64,000 nucleotides of DNA from JABCPH02 sp963524305 (GTDB lineage Bacteria; Fusobacteriota; Fusobacteriia; Fusobacteriales; Leptotrichiaceae). Position 1 is the stretch's first letter. Each line of letters starts with the position of its first letter. The position numbers and the translations under genes are program-made. The notes beneath the pieces are model-generated. The model was not told the origin of the DNA. It saw only the letters and a program-made list of their open reading frames with translations, and ran no database searches. Of this stretch, positions 46,024 to 54,859 are shown in pieces. Location: assembly GCA_963524305.1 (NCBI GenBank), contig CAURGH010000009.1, positions 1 to 64,000 of the forward strand. The letters run 5' to 3'.

Positions 46024-46677
46024 CTAAAGTCTTACTTTATTTCTTTTTTCTAAATTTTTAAAGATTCTATCTATACAAAAGCTTAATATTAAATATATAA
46101 TAATTGCACAAACATACGGTTTTACATTATAATATGTATTTGCCAATTCCTTTGTTCTCTTCATAACTTCTGTAACTGCCAAAACATACACTAACGATGT
46201 ATCTTTAATCAAACTGATTGCTTCATTTCCTAAAGTCGGCAACACACGTCTAATTGCTTGTGGCAAAATAATATAAAATGTTTTTTGCCAATAACTATAT
46301 CCCAACACTTTTGCAGCTTCATGCTGACCTTTATCAATACTCTCAAATCCACCTCTAATAATCTCAACCAAGTATGCTGTATAATTTATTACAAATGTAA
46401 TTGTAGCAGCAACATATGGTTCTAACGTAATTTTATACCCAGCAATAGGTACAAACGGCAACCCATAATAAATAATAAACAATTGCAACATCAATGGTGT
46501 TCCTCTAAAAACCCAAGTATAAATTGACATTAACACTTGAATAACTTTATTTTTGCCTGTATAAGCTAATGCTCCTAAAATCCCTAACGGTACTGAAAAT
46601 AACACTGTTAAAATATATAAAACAATTATATTCGGTAATGTTTTTAATAATTCTATAAATATTTGATACGACGACAT
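46024..46677 (-). CDS. polar amino acid ABC transporter permease
   Basis: 217 residues, HisM/GlnP type: YTWVFRGTPLMLQLFIIYYG and the EAA motif EAAKVLGYSYWQKTFYIILP (~139-158). Four to five membrane segments. Confidence 0.94.
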   Translation of the reverse strand: MSSYQIFIELLKTLPNIIVLYILTVLFSVPLGILGALAYTGKNKVIQVLMSIYTWVFRGTPLMLQLFIIYYGLPFVPIAGYKITLEPYVAATITFVINYTAYLVEIIRGGFESIDKGQHEAAKVLGYSYWQKTFYIILPQAIRRVLPTLGNEAISLIKDTSLVYVLAVTEVMKRTKELANTYYNVKPYVCAIIIYLILSFCIDRIFKNLEKRNKVRL

Positions 46678-46763
46678 ATTTTTAATTTCCTTCCTACTAT
46701 CCTTCTATTTTACTTTATTTTTAACAAATTTTCAATTATCCAATTTGTTTTATTTCTTGCTTG

Positions 46764-47552
46764 CTATTTAAACCATTTTGAAGATATTTTATTATATTCT
46801 CCAGATGCTTTTGCTTCATCAATACCTTTATTTATAGCATCAATTAATACCTTATTTCCTTTTTTCGCAGCCACTGCCATTTCTTCTTTACCGTAATTTT
46901 CATTTAAAATAACATATAATGCTTTTTTGCTTTGATCTTCTTTAATTTTTTTAATATATCTCGCAAACGCTTCATCAATTACAATCGCATCAATTCTTTT
47001 AGCATCTAAATCCAAGAATGCTTGATCATATTGTGCATATCCTTTAAATTCTTTAAACGCTTTATCTTCTCCAAGTTTTTTAACTTTTTCTTCTCCGCTA
47101 CTTTGAGTTTGCACTCCAACTACTTTTCCTTTTAAATCTGCTTTCGATTTAATATTAGAATCTACTCTTGTTATAATTACTTGGCTATTAGAAAGATAAG
47201 GTTTTGACATTTCAGTTTGTTGAGCTCTTTCTGGTGTGATTGTCAATCCATTCCAAATCAAATCAATATTTCCACTATTTAAGTCCATTATTTTTGAATC
47301 CCAGTTTATTGGCTTGAACTCTACTTCCATATTCAATTTTTTCGCTACATATCTAGCTAAATCTATATCAAATCCTACAAGCTCTCCCTTTTCATTTTTA
47401 AATCCCATCGGTGCAAATGTATCGTCTAATCCAATTACAATTTTTTTAGGAAGTTGACCTCCCGTTGACTTATTATCATTTTTTTCTTCTTTTTGAACAC
47501 TGCACATCATTATGGACAGTGCCATCATTACTAACATTACTAATTTTTTCAT
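46764..47552 (-). CDS. amino acid ABC transporter substrate-binding lipoprotein
   Basis: About 262 residues from ATG 47552 (SD GGAGGT; a start 15 nt upstream is less likely). Lipobox SIMMC|S, then VIGLDDTFAPMGFKNEKGEL, GFDIDLARYVAKKLN, WNGLTITPERAQQ and a Lys-rich C-terminus: SBP family 3 (polar amino acids). First gene of the importer. The leader peptide with CCHHHH upstream suggests His (or Cys/His-related) uptake, although the family alone does not fix the ligand. Confidence 0.92.
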   Translation of the reverse strand: MKKLVMLVMMALSIMMCSVQKEEKNDNKSTGGQLPKKIVIGLDDTFAPMGFKNEKGELVGFDIDLARYVAKKLNMEVEFKPINWDSKIMDLNSGNIDLIWNGLTITPERAQQTEMSKPYLSNSQVIITRVDSNIKSKADLKGKVVGVQTQSSGEEKVKKLGEDKAFKEFKGYAQYDQAFLDLDAKRIDAIVIDEAFARYIKKIKEDQSKKALYVILNENYGKEEMAVAAKKGNKVLIDAINKGIDEAKASGEYNKISSKWFK

Positions 47553-47624
47553 TGTTTCTACCTCCACTATTTTAAGACATTTAATTTTTAAATTTATAAA
47601 TTTTTCATTTTAGAAAGTTATAAA

Positions 47625-47662
47625 AAATAAAAAAGCTCTCGTTTTTCAATCCTGAGAGCTTC
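47625..47662 (-). terminator. attenuator terminator before the amino acid importer
   Basis: AGCTCTC/GAGAGCT (47654-47660 with 47634-47640), 13-nt loop, then TTTTTTATTTTT on the minus strand. It lies ~75 nt before the first structural gene, so the importer is expressed only by read-through. Confidence 0.9.
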
Positions 47663-47706
47663 TTTCTTTATCTATATCAAATAAAAAGATTTAACCAGCT
47701 ACCACA

Positions 47707-47773
47707 GGCACAATTTCTTACAATTTAAACGTAAGCTTGTACCTCTTTTAAATAAGTATTAATACAAACTTAC
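47707..47773 (-). promoter_or_regulatory. mutually exclusive stems of the attenuator
   Basis: Stem A pairs 47763-47773 (end of the leader ORF) with 47731-47741, 11 bp. Stem B pairs 47731-47743 with 47707-47721, 12 bp. They share 47731-47741, so only one can form. A further block 47697-47708 can pair with the left arm of the terminator (47651-47660). Confidence 0.7.
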
Positions 47774-47824
47774 AAAATTCATATGATGATGATGGCAGCA
47801 CATTAATCCGTTAGATCTTTTCAT
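47759..47824 (-). CDS. leader peptide, 21 aa, Cys-Cys-His-His-His-His
   Basis: ATG 47824 with SD AGGAGG (spacing 8). The peptide begins MKRSNGLMCCHHHHMNF and ends before stem A; the Cys-His block is codons 9-14 (47783-47800). Its 3' end overlaps the first arm of stem A, the classic layout of transcription attenuation by ribosome stalling. Compare the enterobacterial his leader with seven His. Confidence 0.8.
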   Translation of the reverse strand: MKRSNGLMCCHHHHMNFVSLY

Positions 47825-47872
47825 TTTCTTTTCCTCCTAAAATTTATTTTTATAATTTATCTTTATGTAACA

Positions 47873-47901
47873 ATTATAGTTTATATTTAGAAAAAAGTCA
47901 A
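47873..47901 (-). promoter_or_regulatory. promoter of the amino acid importer
   Basis: -35 TTGACT (47896-47901), 17-nt spacer, -10 TATAAT (47873-47878); a near-consensus promoter ~50 nt before the leader peptide. Confidence 0.85.
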
Positions 47902-48004
47902 CACATTGAAATATATAAAATATATAGTCTTTCATTAATAATATAAATATCTCATCAAATCATTATTTCAAAACACGAATTATTCCTACTTGTAAAAATC
48001 AAGT

Positions 48005-49150
48005 CTATTTTAATTTATCGTTTGATTCCAATATAGCTTTTGCTCCTGTTATAAAATAATTTATAGCATATGGCAATGCTTTGTCATCTATAATAAAACT
48101 TGGATGATGCCATTCATATGGACATCCTGTTCCTATAAATGCATATAATCCTGGCACTTTTTCCTGATATCTAGCAAAATCGTCTCCACCCATCATTATT
48201 TCCGGCTCAATAACTTTAGCAAATTTTGATATTTCTTTTTTTAATATTTCAGCCATTTTTTCGTTATTATCAACTGGCGAACCATCTGAAATCCATTTTA
48301 TTTCAGCTTCCTGATTAACTGCTACAGAATATTTTTTTATAATTTGCTCAAACAATTTTTTTGTCTCTTCTCTCACCTTCTCAGAAAAAGTACGAATAGT
48401 TCCTTCCAATTTCACTCTATCAGGAATTATATTCCAAGTTTTTCCTGCCTCAATTTTTGTAACACTTACAACTGCTGTTTCAAGTGGCGAAATGTGACGA
48501 CTTACAATCGACTGCAATCCTGTTATTATCTGACTTGCTGTAACAATTGGATCATTCCCATTATGCGGTGCCGCTGCATGAGTCCCAACTCCTATTATTT
48601 TCACTTCAAATTGCTCAACCCCTGCCATAAGCGGACCTTCTTTAATACCTATAACACCTAATGGAATATCAGGCTTATTATGAAAACCAATTATACATGA
48701 AACATTTTCTAAAACATTTTCTTCTATCATTTTTACAGCACCCGAATTAATTTCTTCTTCTGGCTGAAAAATTAATCTGACTCTGCCTTTCAATTCATCT
48801 TCGTTTTTCTTCAATAAAATTGCTGCTCCAATCAAAGAAACTGTATGAAAATCATGTCCACAAGCATGCATTTTCCCTTTTACCTTTGAATGATAGACTA
48901 CTCCACTTTCTTCCTCAATCGGTAAAGCATCAATATCCGCTCTCAAAGCTACAACTTTATCTCCTTGCCCAATTTCCGCTACTACTCCCGTTTTCAAATT
49001 CGTTTCAATAATTTTTATATTATGCTCTTTCAATTTTTCTTTTATAAATTCTGTCGTTGCAAATTCTTCTCCTGACAATTCTGGATTCATATGCAAAAAA
49101 TGTCTATCATCAATAAGTTTTTTTAAAAATTCTTTTTCTATCTCAATCAT
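48005..49150 (-). CDS. M20 family metal-dependent amidohydrolase
   Basis: 381 residues. Metal-binding HACGHDFHT (~96-104), FQPEEEINSGAVKMIEE, GVGTHAAAPHNGNDPIV and MMGGDDFARYQEKVPG are the signatures of N-acyl-amino acid / hippurate-type amidohydrolases. Cytoplasmic; releases amino acids from N-acyl derivatives. SD GGAAG. Sits upstream of the amino-acid importer but has its own transcript. Confidence 0.9.
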   Translation of the reverse strand: MIEIEKEFLKKLIDDRHFLHMNPELSGEEFATTEFIKEKLKEHNIKIIETNLKTGVVAEIGQGDKVVALRADIDALPIEEESGVVYHSKVKGKMHACGHDFHTVSLIGAAILLKKNEDELKGRVRLIFQPEEEINSGAVKMIEENVLENVSCIIGFHNKPDIPLGVIGIKEGPLMAGVEQFEVKIIGVGTHAAAPHNGNDPIVTASQIITGLQSIVSRHISPLETAVVSVTKIEAGKTWNIIPDRVKLEGTIRTFSEKVREETKKLFEQIIKKYSVAVNQEAEIKWISDGSPVDNNEKMAEILKKEISKFAKVIEPEIMMGGDDFARYQEKVPGLYAFIGTGCPYEWHHPSFIIDDKALPYAINYFITGAKAILESNDKLK

Positions 49151-49229
49151 ATTTTCACTTCCTTTTTTTGTGGTTTCTAATTTAAATAATAGAAATGTTG
49201 AATAGAGTATCTAAATGGTTGGTAAATAA

Positions 49230-49314
49230 TGGTGCGAGTGACGGGACTTGAACCCGTACGGCTCTAAACCACTACCCCCTCAAGATAGCGTGTCTACCAT
49301 TCCACCACACTCGC
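49230..49314 (-). tRNA. tRNA-Leu(GAG)
   Basis: 85 nt, CCA encoded (49230-49232). Acceptor GCGAGTG/CACTCGC, anticodon arm CTATC-TTGAGGG-GGTAG giving anticodon GAG, long variable arm (type II tRNA), T arm ACGGG-TTCAAGT-CCCGT. Confidence 0.96.
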
Positions 49315-49446
49315 TTTTTAGTTTCTATATAAAAATTCTTAATAATTATTATATCTTTAAAATAAAATTTTATGTTACTATTTTACAACATTTTTTATCA
49401 TTTGTGAACCATTTTTTTAATTTAAGAAATATAATTTTTATATTCA

Positions 49447-49475
49447 TTGACATTAGGTAGTTTCTTTGGTAGAAT
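49447..49475 (+). promoter_or_regulatory. promoter of the mgtE operon
   Basis: -35 TTGACA (49447-49452), 17-nt spacer, -10 TAGAAT (49470-49475); transcript would start near 49482, giving a ~230-nt leader. Confidence 0.8.
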
Positions 49476-49527
49476 TTTATTGGCATAAAATATAGTTATG
49501 TACAAACCATCTTTGGAGGTGAATGTT

Positions 49528-49641
49528 TTGAACGAGGAAGTCCCGAGTAGCGTGCCAGATAATTTGTCAAGGAATTCGATGAATCATTTGGTAAAAATAG
49601 AGAATTTTATGAAAAAATTAAGCCAAAAATATATTGAATAA
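49528..49641 (+). CDS. mgtE leader ORF, 37 aa, acidic/Pro-rich start
   Basis: TTG 49528 with SD GGAGG (8 nt spacing); product starts MNEEVPSSVPDNLSRNSMNH and ends in a basic helix. It stops 70 bp before mgtE. The Glu/Pro/Asp-rich first 11 residues resemble MgtL, the Mg2+-sensing leader peptide of enterobacterial mgtA, in which such residues destabilise the ribosome at low Mg2+. I could not fit the region to the M-box riboswitch. Role is inference. Confidence 0.5.
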   Translation: MNEEVPSSVPDNLSRNSMNHLVKIENFMKKLSQKYIE

Positions 49642-49710
49642 GGGGAATTTCTTCGCAATGTTATTCTTCTTATTCTTTGGTGCAAAAAACAAAAAAGAAA
49701 GGAGATAACA

Positions 49711-51057
49711 ATGAAAAACAATACTATTCAAACACTTATAAATGAAAAAAAATACTTTGAAATTAGAAAATATTTAAATGATTTAGATACAATAGAGGTT
49801 TCAGAACTTTTAAACCAATTTGAATCTTCAGAACTTATAATGATTTTTAGATTACTTTCTAAAAATAGAGCAGCAGATGTTTTTTCGTATTTGGATACAG
49901 AACATCAAGAAATGATTATTAATACCATGACTGACGTGGAAACTAAAAATATTTTTGATGAACTTTATTTTGATGACATTGTTGATATTATTGAAGAAAT
50001 GCCAGCAAATGTTGTAAAAAAAATATTGAAAAATACTGATGCAAAGGATAGACATTTGATAAATCAGTTATTGAAATATCCTGATAATTCAGCAGGAAGT
50101 ATTATGACGACTGAATATATGGACTTGAAAAAGGATATGAGTGTATCGCAAGCACTTTCTAAAATTAGAGAAACTATCCAGGATACTGAAAATGTCTATA
50201 CTTGTTATGTGATTAGCAAAGATAAAAAACTAGAAGGAGTAATTTCTTTAAAAGAATTAATTACAAGTGACGATGATGTTATTCTTGAAAATCTTATGAA
50301 CCGTAATTTTGTGAGTGTTCATACAAATGATGATCAAGAAGAAGTTGCTGAAATTATCAAAAAATATGATTTAATTGTGCTTCCAGTTACCGATGTGGAA
50401 GGTAGACTTTTAGGGATAATTACAATTGATGATGTAATGGACGTTGTAGAACAAGAAGCTACAGAAGATTTTCATAGAATGGCTGGAATTTCTCCTGTAG
50501 AAGAATCTTATTTAAAAACAAGTGCTTTTAAAATGGCACGTCAACGAATTAGTTGGCTAATTATTCTTATGATTTCTGCGACATTTACTGGGAGAATTAT
50601 AAAAAATTATGAAAGTGTCCTTCAATCTGTCGTTATTTTATCTTCATTTATCCCAATGCTTATGGATACTGGGGGAAATGCTGGTGCTCAATCATCTACA
50701 ATTGTAGTCCGTGCCTTAGCTCTAGGTGAAGTAAAGCCTAAAGATACATTTAAAATATTAAGAAAAGAATTTTGTATCTCGTTTATTGTGGCAGTTGTAC
50801 TAGCTGCTATTAACTATTTGCGACTTATAACTATGACGAGAACGCCTTTAAATGTGGCTTTAGTCGTTTCAGTCACTCTTATTTTTGTAGTTATGATTTC
50901 CAAGATAATTGGTGCATTTTTACCTGTCGTTGCAAAATCTTTAAAAATGGATCCTGCTATTATGGCTGGTCCGTTAATAACAACGATTTTAGATGCTTTA
51001 ACACTTACAATTTACTTTAAATTTGCAACTATATTTTTAAGTAATATTATAAAGTAA
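49711..51057 (+). CDS. mgtE: magnesium transporter MgtE, copy 1
   Basis: 448 residues, normal length. MgtE N domain (~1-130, with ADVFSYLDTEHQEMII), CBS pair (~131-255, SAGSIMTTEYMDLKKDMSVS; LLGIITIDDVMDVVEQE), and five membrane helices (~270-448; PMLMDTGGNAGAQSSTIVVR is the pore segment). Imports Mg2+ with cytoplasmic gating by the CBS/N domains. SD AAAGGAG. First of a tandem pair. Confidence 0.96.
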   Translation: MKNNTIQTLINEKKYFEIRKYLNDLDTIEVSELLNQFESSELIMIFRLLSKNRAADVFSYLDTEHQEMIINTMTDVETKNIFDELYFDDIVDIIEEMPANVVKKILKNTDAKDRHLINQLLKYPDNSAGSIMTTEYMDLKKDMSVSQALSKIRETIQDTENVYTCYVISKDKKLEGVISLKELITSDDDVILENLMNRNFVSVHTNDDQEEVAEIIKKYDLIVLPVTDVEGRLLGIITIDDVMDVVEQEATEDFHRMAGISPVEESYLKTSAFKMARQRISWLIILMISATFTGRIIKNYESVLQSVVILSSFIPMLMDTGGNAGAQSSTIVVRALALGEVKPKDTFKILRKEFCISFIVAVVLAAINYLRLITMTRTPLNVALVVSVTLIFVVMISKIIGAFLPVVAKSLKMDPAIMAGPLITTILDALTLTIYFKFATIFLSNIIK

Positions 51058-51112
51058 ATTTATAATCAATTATCGAATAAATTTAGATACAGAAATAAAA
51101 GGAGGATAAAAA

Positions 51113-52453
51113 ATGAAAAAACTAATCGTGTCTCTTTTAAAAGAGAAAAAATTTTTTGAAATAAAAAATCAATTAAATGAATTAAATGTAGTAGAAATTT
51201 CTGATGTGATAAATCAGTTTGAAGTACCTGAAATTGTAATAATGATTTTTAGACTTCTGAAAAAAGATAAGGCTGCAGACGTGTTTTCATATTTGGATTC
51301 TGATCACCAAGAAATAATTATACACGCTTCTACAGATATCGAAACTCGTGAACTTTTTGATGAATTGTATTTTGATGATATTGTTGATATCATTGAAGAA
51401 ATGCCTTTTGATATTATAAAAAAAATATTGAAAAATACTGATAAAAAAGACCGACATTTAATAAATCAGTTGTTAAAATATCCTGATAATTCAGCAGGAA
51501 GTATTATGACGACTGAATATGTTGATTTAAGAAAAAACATGAAAGTTTCAGAAGCAATTGAAGAAATTAGAAAAACTGGAAAAGATAAAGAAAATATATA
51601 TACTTGTTATGTTACGAATGAAAATGGAAAACTTGAAGGTGTACTTTTGCTTCGAGAACTTATTGCGAAAAAAGACAGTACGCTTGTTAGTGATATTATG
51701 AGTACAAATTTCATAAGTGCTAATACAAATGATGATCAAGAAATTGTAGCCAACTTATTTAAAAAATATGATTTGATCGTTATGCCTGTTGTAGACCATG
51801 AAAATAAACTTTTGGGGATAATTACAGTTGATGATGTATTGGAAGTTGTGGATCAAGAAATTACAGAAGATTTCCATAAAATAGCTGGGATTACTTCTCC
51901 AACTGATGATTCTTATTTGAAAACAAATATTTTTACTATGGCAAAACAGAGAATTGGATGGCTTGCAGTACTTATGATTTCTGATACAATTTCTGGAAAC
52001 ATTATTCAAGGTTACGAAAGTGTCCTTGCTCGATCAATAATTTTAACTGCCTTCATTCCAATGTTAATGTCAACTGGAGGAAATGTCGGTTCACAATCAT
52101 CAACTGTGGTAATTCGTGCTTTAGCATTAGGTGAAATTTCGCCTAAAAATGCTTTTAAAGTATTAAAGAAAGAATTTTCAATTGGTATTATTGTTTCGAT
52201 TGTATTGGCATTATTGAATTTTGTGAGATTAATTATGATTGAAAAAATTAATATTCCTGTTGCATTTACTGTTTCAATAACACTTGTATTTACGATTATT
52301 ATTTCAAAAATAGTTGGAGCTTTACTTCCACTTTTAGCAAAAATAGTAAAAGCGGATCCTGCTGTTATGGCAACACCTTTGATAACAACAATTTCAGATG
52401 CTGTAACATTAGTTATTTATTTTAGTTTTGCAACTACAATTTTGAAACTTTAA
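51113..52453 (+). CDS. mgtE: magnesium transporter MgtE, copy 2
   Basis: 446 residues, same layout as copy 1 and clearly a duplicate (FDELYFDDIVDIIEEMP, LINQLLKYPDNSAGSIMTTE shared). The pore segment is PMLMSTGGNVGSQSSTVVIR: one Asp in copy 1's MDTGG is Ser here, a position in the Mg2+ pathway, so conductance or ion choice may differ. SD AGGAGG; 55 bp after copy 1. Confidence 0.94.
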   Translation: MKKLIVSLLKEKKFFEIKNQLNELNVVEISDVINQFEVPEIVIMIFRLLKKDKAADVFSYLDSDHQEIIIHASTDIETRELFDELYFDDIVDIIEEMPFDIIKKILKNTDKKDRHLINQLLKYPDNSAGSIMTTEYVDLRKNMKVSEAIEEIRKTGKDKENIYTCYVTNENGKLEGVLLLRELIAKKDSTLVSDIMSTNFISANTNDDQEIVANLFKKYDLIVMPVVDHENKLLGIITVDDVLEVVDQEITEDFHKIAGITSPTDDSYLKTNIFTMAKQRIGWLAVLMISDTISGNIIQGYESVLARSIILTAFIPMLMSTGGNVGSQSSTVVIRALALGEISPKNAFKVLKKEFSIGIIVSIVLALLNFVRLIMIEKINIPVAFTVSITLVFTIIISKIVGALLPLLAKIVKADPAVMATPLITTISDAVTLVIYFSFATTILKL

Positions 52454-52478
52454 TAAAAAAAGAAAAAGGGAGAATATA

Positions 52479-53366
52479 ATGAAAATTTTAGAAAATAATG
52501 AAACAATAGCTTCTACAAGTTTAGGAAGTGCTGTTTGTGAAACGGTTTTACCTCTAGTTCCACTTCAGCCGTTAAAAGATATCGAAAGAAGTATTCAAAA
52601 GAAATATCGTTCAGAATTGTGGTCACCATTTGTTCGAGCGTTGAAAGAATTTGAAATGGTTAAAGATGGAGATAGAATCGCTATTGCCATTTCTGGTGGA
52701 AAAGATAGCTTACTTTTATCAAAACTTTTTCAAGAATTGAAAAGAGCTAGTAAAACAAATTTTGAAATTGTATTTATTTCGATGAATCCTGGATTTAATG
52801 CTATAAACCTACAAAATTTAAAAAATAATTTAAAACATTTGAATATTCCTTGTGAAATTTATGAGGATAATATTTTTGAAATAGCAGAAAAAATTGCAAA
52901 GGATTATCCTTGCTATATGTGTGCAAAAATGCGTCGTGGAAGCCTTTACAATAAAGCAACTCAATTAGGATGCAATAAATTGGCACTTGGTCATCACTTT
53001 GATGATGTTGTAGAAACTACATTAATGAGCATGTTTTATATGGGAAAATTTGAAACTATGCTACCAAAATTGAAGTCCGATAATTATGATATTGAACTGA
53101 TTAGACCTTTATTTTATGTGGAAGAAAAATCTATTATTAAATGGGTTAGAAATAACGGGATTTTGCCAATGAATTGCGGATGTACTGTTGCTGCACAAAA
53201 GACTTCTAGTAAAAGACGTGAAACAAAAGAATTAGTCGCTCAACTAGTAAAAAATAATCCTGATATTAAAAAACAGATTATTCAGTCTACCCAAAATGTT
53301 AATATTGAAAAAGTGCTTGGTTGGAAAAATTCTGAAGGGAAGCATTCTTTTTTAGATAATTATTGA
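52479..53366 (+). CDS. ttcA: TtcA-like tRNA 2-thiocytidine biosynthesis protein
   Basis: 295 residues. PP-loop AISGGKDSLLLSKLF (~69-83), YPCYMCAKMRRGSLY with the CxxC (~145-148), LALGHHFDDVVETTLMS and NCGCTVAA. Adenylates and thiolates C32 of tRNA with an Fe-S cluster in TtcA enzymes. SD AAAGGGAG; 25 bp after mgtE copy 2 and followed by a terminator. Confidence 0.88.
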   Translation: MKILENNETIASTSLGSAVCETVLPLVPLQPLKDIERSIQKKYRSELWSPFVRALKEFEMVKDGDRIAIAISGGKDSLLLSKLFQELKRASKTNFEIVFISMNPGFNAINLQNLKNNLKHLNIPCEIYEDNIFEIAEKIAKDYPCYMCAKMRRGSLYNKATQLGCNKLALGHHFDDVVETTLMSMFYMGKFETMLPKLKSDNYDIELIRPLFYVEEKSIIKWVRNNGILPMNCGCTVAAQKTSSKRRETKELVAQLVKNNPDIKKQIIQSTQNVNIEKVLGWKNSEGKHSFLDNY

Positions 53367-53373
53367 TTATTTT

Positions 53374-53417
53374 GAGAGTGTACCAAATTTTGTATAAACT
53401 CAAAATATAATATATGG
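53374..53417 (-). repeat. IS-end-like dispersed repeat, copy B
   Basis: Reverse-complement copy of the ~42-bp repeat (outer GAGAGTGT, core AAACTCAAAATATAATATATG). It starts 7 nt after the ttcA stop and leads straight into the terminator. Confidence 0.65.
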
Positions 53418-53419
53418 TA

Positions 53420-53449
53420 CAGGATGGTAGTTTTATCATCCTGTTTTTT
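53420..53449 (+). terminator. terminator of the mgtE-mgtE-ttcA operon
   Basis: CAGGATG/CATCCTG (53420-53426 with 53437-53443), 10-nt loop, then TTTTTT. Confidence 0.88.
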
Positions 53450-53527
53450 AATTCTTTTACGAAAATTCTACTATAATTTCTAAATTATAAGAAAATTTTT
53501 CTACAATAACATTTTATAAAATTTTTC

Positions 53528-53944
53528 TTATAAATGTTTTGGTCCAAATGAATATGGCAATAAATCATTTATTGACCAAATACTGTATTTTCTGTCTTTA
53601 TTGGCTAAAATTATGATTGTTTCATCATCAGAAAACTCTGAAATAACTTGTCTACACGCTCCACACGGACTTATTGGCTCTGACGTACCACCTGTTACAA
53701 CCAAAAATTTAATCTTCTTCATTCCTTGAGTTACTGCTGCTGGAATCACATTTCTTTCAGCACAAATTGATAATCCATAAGACGCATTTTCAACATTTAC
53801 ACCTTTGTGAACATTACCGTTATCATCTATCAGCAATGCAGCTACTGGAAATTTTGAATATGGAACATATGCCCTTTCTAAAAGTTCATTCGCTTCATCA
53901 ATATAATTTAATATTTCTTGCTCTGTCAAATTTAATTTTGTCAT
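53528..53944 (-). CDS. cdd: cytidine deaminase
   Basis: 138 residues. YSKFPVAALLIDDNG, NVENASYGLSICAERNVIPA (CAER with catalytic Glu) and SPCGACRQVISEF (zinc ligands). Deaminates (deoxy)cytidine for salvage. SD AAAGGAG. Confidence 0.95.
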   Translation of the reverse strand: MTKLNLTEQEILNYIDEANELLERAYVPYSKFPVAALLIDDNGNVHKGVNVENASYGLSICAERNVIPAAVTQGMKKIKFLVVTGGTSEPISPCGACRQVISEFSDDETIIILANKDRKYSIWSINDLLPYSFGPKHL

Positions 53945-54009
53945 GATTTTTCTCCTTTCATATCAGGGACTGATTTTAAAAATTGTGACATCTAATTTTT
54001 TCAAAAATA

Positions 54010-54062
54010 ATAAGGCCGTCTAAAAGATATTTTTACTTTTTAAACAACCTTTTCTAAAAAAT
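54010..54062 (-). terminator. terminator of deoD
   Basis: Imperfect stem AAGGTTGTTTAAAAAG / CTTTTAGACGGCCTT on the minus strand, followed by ATTATTTTT. Confidence 0.65.
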
Positions 54063-54077
54063 TAATTTATTTTAAAA

Positions 54078-54788
54078 TTACAATGAAATCGCTGTTTCTA
54101 AAGCAACTACAATCATATCGTTAAATGTAGTTTGTCTTTCTTCAGCTGTTGTTGCTTCTGAAGTAATGAACGAATCACTGATTGTTAATAATGTCAAAGC
54201 TTTTGCACCTAATTTGGCAGCTGTTGTATACAATTGTGCTGTTTCCATTTCTACGCATAAAACTCCAAATTTAGCCCATTTTTTCCATACTTCAGGGTCA
54301 TCTCCATAAAAAGTATCACTTGTAAATACATTTCCAGCTTTTACATTCAATCCTTTTTCTTTTGCGATTTCATATGCTTTGAATACCATATCAGCATTTG
54401 CTGTTGGTGCATAATCAGCTCCATTGAATCTTAATTTGTTAATTGCTGAATCTGTTGAAGCTGACATCGCTATAACTACATCTCTTAATTTTACATCTTC
54501 TTGATAAGAACCTGCTGTCCCTATTCTAATTAAATTTTTTACTCCAAATTCTGCAATTAGCTCATGAGAATAAATACCAATTGAAGGAACTCCCATTCCT
54601 GTACCTTGCACCGAAATTCTTTTTCCTTTGTAAGTTCCTGTAAATCCTAACATTCCTCTTACATTGTTATATTGAACCACATCTTCCAAAAAAGTTTCTG
54701 CAATATATTTTGCTCTTAACGGATCTCCTGGTAATAATATAGTTTCTGCAATTTGTCCTTTTTCTGCTCCTATATGCGGTGTCGCCAT
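54078..54788 (-). CDS. deoD: purine-nucleoside phosphorylase (DeoD type)
   Basis: 236 residues. TPHIGAEKGQIAETILLPGD (phosphate/His), GTGMGVPSIGIYSHEL, RIGTAGSYQEDVKLRD, VEMETAQLYTTAAKLGAKAL and TISDSFITSEATTAEE (catalytic Asp in SDS). Hexameric class; phosphorolysis of purine nucleosides. SD GGAGGT. Confidence 0.97.
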   Translation of the reverse strand: MATPHIGAEKGQIAETILLPGDPLRAKYIAETFLEDVVQYNNVRGMLGFTGTYKGKRISVQGTGMGVPSIGIYSHELIAEFGVKNLIRIGTAGSYQEDVKLRDVVIAMSASTDSAINKLRFNGADYAPTANADMVFKAYEIAKEKGLNVKAGNVFTSDTFYGDDPEVWKKWAKFGVLCVEMETAQLYTTAAKLGAKALTLLTISDSFITSEATTAEERQTTFNDMIVVALETAISL

Positions 54789-54859
54789 TTTTATACCTCC
54801 TAAATTTTTTATAATCTCTCATAATAAAAATAATTTTTACAAGACAATAACTCCCAATT

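Noticed and set aside
49482..49710. M-box riboswitch before mgtE
   Set aside because: The leader lacks the conserved M-box blocks I know; a leader ORF explains the region better, but a covariance scan would decide.
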